Assembly: GCA_037693485.1 (NCBI GenBank)
Contig: CM075345.1
Location: forward strand, 91,098,001 to 91,162,000
Origin: Kitagawia praeruptora
Lineage: Eukaryota; Streptophyta; Magnoliopsida; Apiales; Apiaceae
DNA length: 64,000 nucleotides
Direction of reading: 5' to 3'
Shown: piece after piece, positions 1 through 11,000 of the stretch
Position numbering within the stretch: position 1 is the first letter of the stretch
How the letters are laid out: every line of letters begins with the position of its first letter
Notes under the pieces: generated by a model
The model's input: only the letters and a program-made list of their open reading frames with translations
What the model was told of the DNA's origin: nothing
Databases searched by the model: none
Translations under genes and position numbers: made by a program

Positions 1-722
1 CGAATAACTTGTAGAAGGGGGGGGGGGTTGAATACAAGTTATATAATCGTGTCTGATTTTTGCTTGATTATATGAACAAGAATAAACGAATGAATCAAAC
101 TCTGTTTGTATTAATAAGATTAAATACAAACTCTACCAAAGGTGTACAAATACCTTTAGCAGCTGCTGACAATACAAATCTCTCTCTGTTTGTTTCGAAC
201 TCTCGAATACAAACCTTATACAGAGCTACGCACTTACACTTACAATACACGCTCTTTACAATGATATTGAGAGAGTATTTATAATTCTACATATCAACTA
301 ATAACAGAAAGATATAATCTATACATGACAATGTTCTGCCTTCTAGTCGATAGTTTCCATCAATAGAAAACTCTTTCCTTCATAATATCTTCTTGCTTGT
401 TCTTCAAACAACGATCCTGTTTTATAGCACTTGCCAGTTTCTTTAGCATCCATAATGACATCATCAGTAACACGACTGATATCAGGATTTCATCTTACAT
501 CAGTATCTGATCATCATCAGTATTAGACCGTCATCAGGATTTGCCCTTTGTTCCTGACATGTAGTCTCCGATACACTGTTCATTCCTGACTAAACTGTAC
601 AGATAACTGTCTTACACATAAATCCTATATAAAGTGCTAAATCCTTTATAAGATCAGGATTACAAGAAGTATAATGTGTAAATTCTATTCTTAACATCAC
701 AACTTATGAATTATTCCTAACA
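1..722 (-). mobile_element. C-family LTR in inverted orientation (solo LTR or edge of an element to the left)
   Basis: Read on the minus strand, this stretch matches the LTRs of element C (50939-51632 and 62188-62938). It has the same TGTTAGGAATAATTC start (here ending at 722), the same TATAAATAC promoter core and the same C-run before CTACAAGTTATTCG. About eight terminal bases of the LTR fall left of the window. On the right it abuts element A's LTR with no internal retrotransposon sequence, so it is either a solo LTR or the 5' LTR of a minus-strand copy extending left. AGTTA at 723-727 is the likely target duplication. The G12 run at 17-28 corresponds to the C-run of the family. The small plus-strand ORF at 60-284 is just LTR sequence read backwards. 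Confidence 0.9.
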
Positions 723-908
723 AGTTAGGTTAACCCTAAAAGGGTATCGAACAACGAAGTTATTATTCATTGTAACCTAAGCAGCTCTCTGTGATAATTT
801 ACATCACTGAGAGAGGAGTTCGAATACAAACAATTTTAATTGTTTATACACGTGTTACTTATTATTCTTTCATACAGTCTTGATTATCATTGTGTATTCG
901 GCCTAATA
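723..908 (+). repeat. Element A 5' LTR, 3' portion
   Basis: This aligns without gaps to 12140-12325 of the 3' LTR, sharing GTTAGGTTAACCC, the GAGAGAGGAGTTCGAA block and the TATTCGGCCTAA end. The terminal CA of the LTR has become TA here. The left part, including the TATA box, is displaced beyond the inverted LTR at 1-722. In the 3' LTR the break point falls one base after TATAAATAC, so the insertion separated A's TATA box from its start site. Confidence 0.88.
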
Positions 909-910
909 AG

Positions 911-923
911 TGGTATCAGAGCC
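911..923 (+). other. Primer-binding site of A (initiator tRNA-Met)
   Basis: TGGTATCAGAGCC lies two bases after the LTR end. This is the standard plant copia primer site, complementary to the 3' end of initiator tRNA-Met, where minus-strand DNA synthesis starts. Confidence 0.93.
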
Positions 924-970
924 GATCTGTTAATTTAATATAGTTTAAGATCCAAACACAAAGATAATCA

Positions 971-3225
971 ATGGCAGAGATTCCTCCTCCAACAGGTTCT
1001 GAGAAGGCTCCTATTACTGTGAGTCGTTATGAAACCATTAGGGTTCCTATTCTTAGGCCAGCAGACTATGCAATCTGGAAGGTTAAGATGGCTATGTTTC
1101 TAGAGGGTACAGATCCAGAATATCTTGATAGGATTTATGAAGGTCCTCATAAACCTACTAAGTTATCTGTTGCTACTGCTGGACAAGAGGCTAAAACAGT
1201 TCCAAAGGAGAAGAAAGATATGACTCATGAAGATCTTTCATCTATTGCAAAGGATGCAAAGGTTAGGCATCTACTTCATAGTGCCTTAGATAATGTTATG
1301 TCTAACAAAGTGATTAATTGCACCACTGCAAAAGAGATCTGGGATGCACTTGAGGTTAGATGTCAAGGAACTGCTGCTATCAAGAAGAATAGAAGAAACA
1401 TACTCACACAGGAGTATGAGCACTTTGAGGCTAAATCTGAAGAAACCATAACAGAAACATTTGACAGATTCTGTAAACTGCTCAATGATTTGTCATAGGT
1501 AAACAAAGAGTATGATTTAGAAGACTCAAATCTCAAGTTTCTTCTTTCTCTACCTGAAAAGTGGGATGTGAAAACAACCACCATAAGAGATAACTATGAT
1601 CTAGATGATACTGAGATTGATGAAATCTATGGGCTGCTCAAAACTCATGAATTGGAAATGGAGCAGAGAAGCAAAAGATGAAATAAAAAGGCAAAATCTG
1701 TTGCTCTAAAGGCTGAGGAGAAACCTTTGAAGAAGGAAGCATCAAGGAAAAAACTAAAGGAAAAGCTTTGGTCATACAGTCTGAAAGTGAATCATCAATT
1801 TCTGATGATGATTCAAACACTGATGAATCTTCTGATTCTGAGGATGATGAATAAGAAATGAGAAAAATGGTTGTCTTGATGGTGAAAACTTTTAAGAAGA
1901 TGGGTTTCAAAAAGTTCAAAAAGGGAAACAAGTTTTCAAGAGATTCAAGTTCTGGCAGAAGAAGTTTCAGAAAGTCTGAGAAAAAGGATTCTAAATCTGG
2001 AAAGAAGGAAAAGTCTGGAATTCAATGCTATAAGTGTAAGGAGATGGGTCACTATGCTCCTGAGTGAAAGAAGGGTAAAATTTAGAAGGCACTTTTCACC
2101 AAAGGCAGAGATTGGGCAGACACTTCAGACTCAGATGAGGAAGTTAACTATGCTCTCATGGCAACCAGTGAGACTCCTTCTGATTCTGAAAACAAGGTAC
2201 CTCTGACTACCTATGCCTATAATACTGATAATATAACTGAATTAAGAATCTATCTTAAGGCTTTGCATATCAGTTATAGGGATCAGACTTTAGAAAATGA
2301 GAGAATCAAATATGAGAATTCTGAACTTAAAGAGAGAAATAAAATTGTTGAAGAGAAACTTGAAAACATGCAACAAGTTCAGAAAGAAAGAGATGATGCT
2401 GTCTATCTAGAACAGGATTTGCTAGTAAAATATAAGCAACTAGAATCTGAGTTGGAAAAGGCAAATCACATAATTAAAAGTTGGACTGATTCTGGAAAAG
2501 ACACTCAAGAGGTTTTTCAATCTGACACTGTTGGTCTAGGTTATTCTGAGGAAGATGAACTTAGGTTTCAGAATAAAATCAAGATTAGACCACCACTCCC
2601 ACATAAGAAATTTGGAACATTTGTTAATGGAGTAAGTGAACATAGGTTTGAAGGTGGAAAACAAGCTGTTAAAAGAGAACCAGTAAAAACTAGTGTTAAA
2701 CAGGTTAATATTGGTTTAATAACAGATAAACAACTCAAGCATAAAATAAAGGAGTTAAAATTTGCTAAGAAACAAAAAATGTCTAGGAAGAATAGAAATG
2801 GTAAAGTAGGCATTACTAAAGGTAATTATCCAATGCTTGCTACCCTTGCTCCTAGAAAGACATGTCATAATTGTGGTAGTGCTAACCATCTTGCTAGCTT
2901 TTGCAGGAAGAATAAAGACATTAATTCTTTACTTCCCAATTCTGGAGTAAAGAAAGAGCATGTCAGATCTAGGCCACAGACTTTATGCAAACACTGTGGA
3001 AGTACTTGGCATTCAATTTATACTTGCAAGAATTATCGTGCTATTTATCATAATTACTATGAGCTTAAGCCAAATCTGAAATGGGTTAAGGTTAATTCTG
3101 CAAGTACAAACACTGATAAAGTTAGCTTAAACTCTGATAATATGCATACTGCTGCTAAAGCTAACAAAGCAAAGAAAGCCAAAGGATCCAAGCAAGTCTG
3201 GATCCTTAAATCTAATCTTCAGTGA
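971..3225 (+). pseudogene. gag: Element A gag (capsid/nucleocapsid), broken
   Basis: This encodes the structural protein that forms the virus-like particle. The frame opens at ATG 971 with a copia Gag core (YAIWKVKM, later IWDALEVRC), stops at 1496 (TAG) and at about 1678 (TGA), then shifts frame near 1750 and runs on to 3225 with further stops at 1852, 2065 and 2083. Three CX2CX4HX4C zinc knuckles can be traced. The first (CYKCKEMGHYAPE) loses its last cysteine to the TGA at 2065. The other two (CHNCGSANHLASFC and CKHCGSTWHSIYTC) are intact at roughly 2865-3035. A lysine/glutamate-rich stretch, probably coiled coil, lies at about 2280-2460. This long C-terminal extension fits SIRE-type Gag. 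The frame ends 13 bases before the pol reading frame, which is in a different phase. Confidence 0.85.
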
Positions 3226-3235
3226 TTGGTTATGA

Positions 3236-6200
3236 TTGCAGGGCATCAGGGAGAGTATCCTAGTCGTGGACAGTGGATGTTCAGGACATATGACTGGAAA
3301 TAAAGCCCTGCTATCAGAGTATGTTGAGAAGGCTGGCCCAAAAGTTTCCTATGGAGATGGCAACATAGGATGTACTCTGGGATATGACAATATCAATCTT
3401 GGAAATGTCATCATCACAAATGTAGCTCTGGTTCCAGGACTCAAGCATGATTTGCTATCTGTGAGTCAAATCTGTGACAGAGGATATCATGTAGATTTTC
3501 AGCCTATATATTGTGAAATCATCAGTAAATCTACAGGGAAAGTTGTTCTAGTTGGAGACAGGCAAAATAACATCTATGAATAAAGTTGTCAACAAACTCT
3601 GATGGAAAAGCAGTGTGTCTGTCAACAAGAATGTCCAGTGAAGAGAGTTGGAAGTGGCATAAGAAACTTTCTCATTTGAATCTGAACAACATCAATGAGC
3701 TGATTAGAAAGAATCTTGTTAGAGGGCTACCAAAATCATTATTAAATGTTGATGGTCTATGTGATTCCTGTCAAAAGGCCAAACAAAGGAAGTCATCTTT
3801 CAAGAGCAAGACTGAATCTTCAATTGTTGATCCTTATCTTCTTCTACATGTTGATCTTTTTGGACCAATAAATGTGATGTCTATTGGAAGAAAGAAATAT
3901 GCTTTGGTCATTGTTGAAGAACACACCAGATATACATGGGTGTATTTCCTAGAAAAGAAGGATGAAACTGCATTAACTCTGATGGAGCATGTAAAGCAAC
4001 TGGACAAAGGATCAAAACACAAAGTCAAGATAATAAGAAGTGATAATGGAACTGAATTCAGAAATGCAACAATGGAAGAATTTTGCAAAAACAGAGGTGC
4101 AAAGCAAGAGTTTTCTGCACCTGGTACACCATAGCAAAATGGTGTAGTTGAAAGAAAGAACAGAACCTTAATAGAAGCTGCTAGAACTATGCTTGATGAA
4201 GCAAAGTTGCCAACCTATTTCTGGGTAGAAGCTGTTGAGACTGCTTGTTTTACTCAGAATGCCACTCTGATCAACAAGCATGGAAAAACACCATATGAAA
4301 TGGTGAGAGAAAAGAAGCCAAACCTGAAATATTTTCATATTTTTGGGTGCAAGTGCTTTGTGCTGAAAACTCATCCTGAACAGTTGACAAAATTTGAATT
4401 AAAAGCTGATGAAGGAATTTTTGTTGGCTATCCACTGTCAACTAAGGCATTCAGAGTTTATAATCTGAGAACCAAAGTTGTTATGGAGTCTATTCATGTG
4501 TCATTTGATGACAAGAAAATAACTAGACTTGAAGATGTAGATGAACATGATCAACTGCACTTTGAAAATGAAGATTTAATCTCTGTTGAAGTAAACTCTG
4601 ATGAAACTGATCTGACAGACTCTGTTGTAGCAAACTCTTATCCTCTACTGGTAAATACTGAAGAAATTCCTCAGTCCAATCTAAGTGAAGAATCAGTTGA
4701 GGGGGAGAATGATCAAAATAATGACTCAAACACTGATAGTGAGTCAACTGAAAAATTTGAATCAAACTCTGATGACTCAAAATCTGAGAATTCAAATTAT
4801 GACTCTGGGTAGACAAATTCAGGGGGAGCCTCAGAGATTGAAGAAAGTCAATAACAAAATCAGGAAAGCATGGATCAAGGGGGAGGATCACATGCTGAAA
4901 GAAGCCATTTGTCTTCTGCTAGGAAATGGACAAAATCACATACTCCTGATTTGATTATTGGTGATCCAGATGCAAGAGTAAGGACAAGAAGTGCTACTGC
5001 AAGTGAATGTCTGTTCAATGCATTTTTGTCTAAAACTGAACCAAAGAAGGTAGAAGAAGCTCTTCAAGATGCTGATTGGATAACAGCAATGCAGGAAGAG
5101 TTGAATGAATTTGAAAGAAATGAAGTTTGGACTCTTGTGCCAAGACCCAAAGATAGATCTGTTGTTGGTACAAAATAGGTTTTCAGAAATAAAACTGACA
5201 GTGATGGAGTTATTACTAGAAACAAGGCAAGGCTTGTAGCAAAAGGCTATTCACAGCAGGAAGGAATAGACTATGATGAAACTTTTGCTCCAGTTGCAAG
5301 ATTAGAAGCAATAAGAATTTTTCTAGCATATGCTTCTCACAAGAAATTTAGGGTATTTCAGATGGATGTAAAAAGTGCTTTTCTGAATGGAAAGCTTGAA
5401 GAAGAGGTGTTTGTTGAACAACCACCAGGTTTTGTGGATCCCAAATATCCAGATTATGTCTACAGGCTGGACAAGGCACTTTATGGACTTAAGAAGGCAC
5501 CAAGAGCATGGTATGAAACACTTGCTCAATTTCTTTTAGAGAGTGGATTTAACAGAGGTGCAATTGATAAAACTTTGTTTTATTTTAACTCTGGGAGTGA
5601 TCTGCTTTTAGTTCAGATATATGTAGATGACATAATTTTTGGGTCTACTAATGATAAACTCTGTAAGAAATTTGCAAAGCTCATGCAGTCCAGGTATCAA
5701 ATGAGCATGATGGGAGAGCTTAGTTATTTTCTAGGCTTACAAGTGAAGCAAACAGATGATGGAATTTTCATAAATCAAGCAAAATATACCAGAAATCTTC
5801 TCAAGAAATTTGGCATGCTTGACTGTTCATCTGCAACAACTCCCATGGCAACAGCAACAAAATTGGACAAAGATACATGAGTATCAGTATATATGACAAA
5901 TTATAGAGGCATAATAGGTTCTCTTCTTTATCTGACAACAAGTAGACCTGATATCATGTATGCAACTTGTCTTTGTGCAAGGTTTCAGGCAGACCCTAGA
6001 GAACCACATCTAATAGCAGTAAAGAGAATTTTCAAGTATCTCAAAGGGACTATTACTTTGGGGCTGTGGTATCCAAGAGAATCAGATTTCAAGTTACTTG
6101 GATACTCTGATGCAGATTTTGCAGGCTGTAAGATAGACAGAAAAAGCAACAGTGGAAGCTATCAATTTCTAGGTGATAGATTGGTTTCTTGGTACAGCAA

Positions 6201-6564
6201 GAAATAGAAATCGATTTCTACATCTACTGCTGAGGCAGAATATATTGCAGCTGGGAGCTGTTATGCACAGATTCTTTGGATGAAGAATCAATTACTGGAT
6301 TATGGATTGAGGTACAGTAAAATTCCTATTTACTGTGATAACCAAAGTACTATTGCCATGACAGGTAATCCAGTACAGCATTCTATGACAAAGCACATCA
6401 GTATAAGGTATCATTTTATCAGAGAACATATGGAAGAAGGGAACATTGAACTTCATTTTGTGTCTACAGAACAACAGCTTGCAGACATTTTCACTAAGCC
6501 ATTGAGTGAAGCTATGTTTACAAGACTGGTAAATGAGCTAGGGATGATCTCTAGTTTTGACTAG
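3236..6564 (+). pseudogene. pol: Element A pol (PR-IN-RT-RH), broken
   Basis: This is a copia-order polyprotein. The aspartic protease carries the active site VVDSGCSGHMTG at about 3263. The GAG-pre-integrase box (WKWHKKLSHLN) lies at about 3648. The integrase core shows D in LHVDLFGP, D in RSDNGTEF and E in GVVERKNR. A serine/aspartate-rich linker spans about 4560-4900. The reverse transcriptase has YVDDIIFGS at about 5620, and RNase H has YSDADFAG, STAEAEYIA and a C-terminal FTKPL. The protease part is in one frame and ends at a TAA at 3581; everything after 3586 is in a second frame, so about one base has been gained or lost there. In-frame stops follow at 4132, 4810, 4852, 5176, 5878 and 6205. 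The catalytic residues remain, but the copy cannot make a full polyprotein. Confidence 0.92.
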
Positions 6565-7043
6565 AGATACTGGTTAGACTCAAAATTTGTTTTTCATAAT
6601 AATATGCTTTTCATGTTTTGTGATTATGTGTTCTATGATTTGTATACCTTTATGTGGTTAGACACTGTTGATACTCAGTAGGTCACTCTGTTGGAATATT
6701 GGATAAACTCTGATAAACTCTGATAATGTTATTGTCTTAACATAAACACCGATGAAGAAATATGTGTGAAGCATGATTTTCAGTCATTAATCATGAATCC
6801 TTTTAAGTTTTTGTGATCTAATATGAGACTGTGCAGAAATCTAACACAGCATGATACTATTTCATATTTATAGCATCTCTTAGTTTATTTATCCTAAACT
6901 CTGAGTCTGTATATACTGTGTGCATTGCCTCTCATGACTAATGTCTGATGACTGATGACCCCTAAACTCTGAGAATTTTTTTTGTTCACCCCAGCAGTAG
7001 TTAAATATAGGCTATTTACAACTCCTTTGTGATTATGTTGTAT

Positions 7044-7250
7044 CTAGGACGACCCAGGAACTTACTAGTAGTAAGTGCTAAAATTCTTTAATTTTTGGCG
7101 ACTAGTCAAAAGACTAGGATGACCCAGGAACTTGCTAGTACTCAGTAAGGGCTAAAATTCTTTAATTTTTGGTGACTAGTCAAAGACTAGAATGACCCAG
7201 GAACTTATCAAAAAGATAAGGGCAAAAATTATAGGATTTTTGGTGACTAG
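7044..7250 (+). repeat. Three tandem copies of a 70-73 bp hairpin-rich unit
   Basis: GACCCAGGAAC starts each unit at 7051, 7121 and 7194. Each unit folds into up to three short stem-loops. The first is a CTTAC...GTAAG-type stem (7061-7075, 7131-7149, 7204-7220). The second is AAAATT...AATTTT (7080-7095, 7154-7169) or AAAAAT...ATTTTT (7224-7241). The third is CTAGTC...GACTAG (7102-7117, 7176-7190), truncated in the third unit. Where stem sequences differ between units, pairing is kept. Confidence 0.88.
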
Positions 7251-7273
7251 GTACAACCTCTGATTACTGGAGT

Positions 7274-7285
7274 TATATATATATT

Positions 7286-7317
<32 letters not shown>
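7274..7317. repeat. (TA)n microsatellite
   Basis: A run of TA dinucleotides is broken once by TTTAAA. A shorter CA run follows at about 7504-7522. Both lie in the A spacer and look like ordinary slippage tracts. Confidence 0.9.
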
Positions 7318-7320
<3 letters not shown>

Positions 7321-7790
7321 AGATTAGTTATAAAGGGGGTTTAGAAGTTTCTGTATATCATGACGTGTTACTACAAAGTTTAGTGTTCATCAGACAATCA
7401 GTGTTTACTATGAGAGTTTGTGCAACCAGTACTTACTGATTTATTTTATGGATTTTATGAAATATTAGATGCTCTAAAAATTGAAGTCGGTAAACTCTGC
7501 TATACACACACACACACACACACTCACCACTGTGTAGTTTTTGAGACGATTATGGAAATAAAGGTGGAGAATTGACAAACGCTGATGAATTTTTGTCTAA
7601 TACTCTAAGGTATATTTTATTTCAGACATATTACATAGATGGGTTATGAGAGTTTTTGAAATTTGGAATTAATGAGTGCCAACTGTACGTGGGTAATGTA
7701 CTGTAAAAGTGTCTTGAGAATAGGCGAGATAGTAGCAGTAACAATTGCTATAGTTACTGTGCATGCATATCTGTTCCGCTGTCTATGCAA

Positions 7791-7798
7791 CACGTGTC
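7791..7798 (+). promoter_or_regulatory. G-box/ABRE-like CACGTGTC upstream of A's 3' ORF
   Basis: CACGTGTC combines an E/G-box core with the ABRE word ACGTGTC recognised by plant bZIP factors. It sits 216 bases before ATG 8014. Element C has ACGTGTC at 58535-58541, 165 bases before the ATG of its homologous ORF. Function is inferred from motif and position. Confidence 0.45.
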
Positions 7799-8013
7799 CC
7801 CCTCACACATTAACCAAGAGACTGTAGCATGTTTTATTAAGTAAAGCGATTGGTTTTTAATTTTTAATTATTAACCATATCACTTTTCTTAACCGTTCAT
7901 ATTTACTTTCTACTCATCTACACAAAGTCTCTCTGGTCTTTCACTCACGCTTTTTCACAAACACTTTGCATACATACTATTTTCTCGCATCTTTTCTTCT
8001 CAACTTCTTTCTA

Positions 8014-11000
8014 ATGGCCACCAAATCTTTTAACGTTCATGGATTACTTTTCGTTCCTAACAATTATGCAGCACCTTTGAACGCTGAGAAGGTTCCTGAA
8101 GCATTTCATATGATTCAAAACTTCTTGGGTGATTCAGAGATCGGAAAAGCTCTAGTTGAACCATCAACACTCTCTAGTTCTCAGATTGCTTCTTTCCGGA
8201 GAAACTCTGCTTATGATGATGGTGGAGAGTCTAGAACTCCATCAATTATTTTCACATATGAAGACAATGAGTTTGTTATCACTCCAACAACTGTCAGCGA
8301 GGTGCTGGGGTTTGAAACACACAACTCATATAGCATTGCTGGTGAGGATAATCTAAAACAGATGCTGCAAAGAATTGGGTATATGGAATCTCTGGAACGA
8401 ATTGGTCAAGTGAAGAGGCCAGCTCTACGAAAGGAATGGAATTTCTTTTTCGACTACATAACAAGGGCGTTTGCCAAGAAAACCACAAATTGGGATGCTA
8501 TTCCTACTGATAGTCTTCAAATTGGATATGCTCTTCTTTATGGAGGTAATTTTGATTTTGGTGGACTAGTACTAATGAATTTGGGGGAAAGGTTGTCAGA
8601 GTCTCCTACTACTGTTTATTATGCTCGATTTTGTCAATTATTATTCTCTGCTTGTGTTACTACTGTTCCTATTGCTGTTGAGGATATAATTCAACCTTTT
8701 CGAGTCACCAAAAGAATTTTCTCTAACATGACTAGTAAGGATGCACAAAAGGATCATTTACCTAATTTGTTCTTACCCCTGGCACTTCAAAACCATCTTC
8801 TCCAACCACAAGAGCCACAACAACCTGTACCACAGACATCCATACCTATAAAACTGCTCAAATTTCAACTACAACACAAACTAAACCTTCATCCACTCAA
8901 CCTAATAATACACTAGACACTGAACCACTAAACACTGAACCACAACCACAACCTCAGCCTTCTACTCAACCTCAACCTGATCAACAACCATCTAAACCCA
9001 AACGTGGGGGAAGAACCAAACATACTGCTCTTAATTCTAGGCATAGCTCTGCAAGGGCTAAGAGGGCCAGAAAAGAGAAAAAGGAGAGAGCGAATAGGTC
9101 TCCATCACCATCAATTGTTGATGTAGAGGAAGAGTCAACCTCTGATAGAGAAGAGGAAGCTGTTGAGGTGTAGACCTATAAAAGAAGGAAGTTGATAATC
9201 TCTGATTCTGATGAAGAAATGAATGTTGAAGCTCTAGAGGTAGTTTCTCAGGAAATACCTGCTGTTGAGGTACCTATTGCACAAGAAACTATCAAAGTCA
9301 CTGAGGATGCACATATTCCTACAGAAATCAGAGGTGGTTTTGCTCAAATGGATGAGTTTGTTGACACATTCATGCCAATCTCTGATGATTTTGAAGTTCC
9401 TCTATCTTCACCAATTATCAATTCTAAAGCCACAGGTGTAGCTGATCAACCCACTTTGGTTCTTGATGAGACAGTTGCAACTCACACTGAGTTAATCTCT
9501 GATGCTCACCATATTATTGAAGAAGGTGAAGAAGTTGATCAGGCTAAGGATATAATCTCTGAGCATGTGATTGCAGAGAATATTGAGATAGAAAAGTGTG
9601 CTGAAAGAGATTGCAGAGAATGTTGAAGAAGTTTTTGCTGAGAATACAGTAGAGTCTATCACTGAGCAAGTTGGCGTTGCACATGCTCCTGGTGCAAATG
9701 TTGAAATTAAAGAAAGTGCACATGATGCTGCTGACAAAGATCCTGATATTGAAGAAAGTGCTCATGTTGATGCTGATCTTGAGGATGAGGATAATACTGA
9801 GTCTACTGAGTCTCACTCTTCTCAGAGACCTCCAGTACAGTCTACTGCTAAAGTCACTGATTTTTCTGGACCATCCCATCCAAGAGTATTTGAAGATGAG
9901 CACTTTGTTAAGTGTTCAGAAAATTGGTACAAACCAGATTGTATTTTTCTAGTAGAAAGAGCAGCCACTTTTACTAAAAGAAATGCTCAAACTATTTCCA
10001 ATCCTGAGATTCTAGCCAGTCTATAAACTACAGTTGTCCAAGTCAAAACTCTTCATACCAGGTTCGATGATGCTCAAAAAGCAATCACTGGTCTTCGTGA
10101 TGAAGTGGTTCGAAGGGAGATGCAGCTACAAAGAGACACTTCTCTAAGGTTTCAGACTTATTCAAGAGATCAAGAGACTGTGATGAAGAAACTAAACACT
10201 GTAGAGGAAAATCAGGCTGTCTTAACTGCTAAAATTGATTTTATTTCTTCTTCACTGGCATTGATCACCTCCATTCTGATTCCTGATGATGTCAAAAAGG
10301 GGGAGAGAGTTTCTAAATCAAGTTGCAAGCAATCTCAAACTCTGTCTAAAAAGGATAATGCTGGAGATGGAGGAGCTGATGATCAAGGCAGGCGATTGAG
10401 ATCTGGGAAGTCAATTTCTTATTCTGGGAAACAGGCAATTGCAAAGTCTGGTGGAATAAACAATGATGGTCAGAGTACTTCGAAGATCAAGAATTTACAA
10501 TTCTCTGAAAATCCACAGAATGATGAGGAACTAGCTGTGAAAGTTTTTCTTGAAGAAAATGAGGAAGGAGTTACATTTGCAGATATTCAAGCTAAAGAGA
10601 AGAAATTACAAAAAGAATATCAGAAGGCTTTGAAATCTGGCAAAGTGAAGAAAATAGTGGAAGTTTCTAAGCCTGTTCTTAAAGTCATCTCTATCAAAGA
10701 TAATGTTGGTGCTAGTCAGAGCTTATCTTATTCAGGAAGAAAACCAACAGAAGCAGAAGCCAAGTTGAAGCTAAAAGGTAAAACTGTTGAAGAAGACAAG
10801 AGTATAAAGAAGAAAAGTACAACCTCTGTTGCTACACAAGTTGTGCAAAATTCTTTGTCTACTTTATTACAATCAGTTTTTGGAAAAACATCAGTTATTG
10901 AACAAACTCTGAATATTGAGAATACTAGAGGTACTTTTGTACATGGGAGAACTCAAGATGGAAAAATTGAAGGTGATAAAGCTGGTTTGGGTTCATACAG

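Larger units (their letters stand above)
6565..8013 (+). other. Spacer of A between pol and the 3' ORF
   Basis: No ORF of note occurs on either strand. The first 450 bases are AT-rich with repeated AAACTCTGA/TGATAAC words. A tandem hairpin repeat follows at 7044-7250, then a TA tract (7274-7317) and a CA tract (about 7504-7522). A promoter-like stretch lies ahead of the 3' ORF, with CACGTGTC at 7791-7798, an inverted CCAAT (ATTGG at 7849) and a CT-rich leader just before ATG 8014. An internal promoter is an inference from the motifs only. Confidence 0.7.

Noticed and set aside
900..930. tRNA gene at the TGGTATCAGAGCC sites
   Set aside because: Only the short complement of a tRNA 3' end is present; no cloverleaf or A/B boxes.
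4523..4891. 122-codon minus ORF over the A pol linker
   Set aside because: It mirrors the acidic serine-rich sense linker; shadow frame without start context or motifs.
7044..7250. CRISPR-like array
   Set aside because: Repeats are direct tandem units of 57-73 bp with no unique spacers, in a plant retrotransposon.
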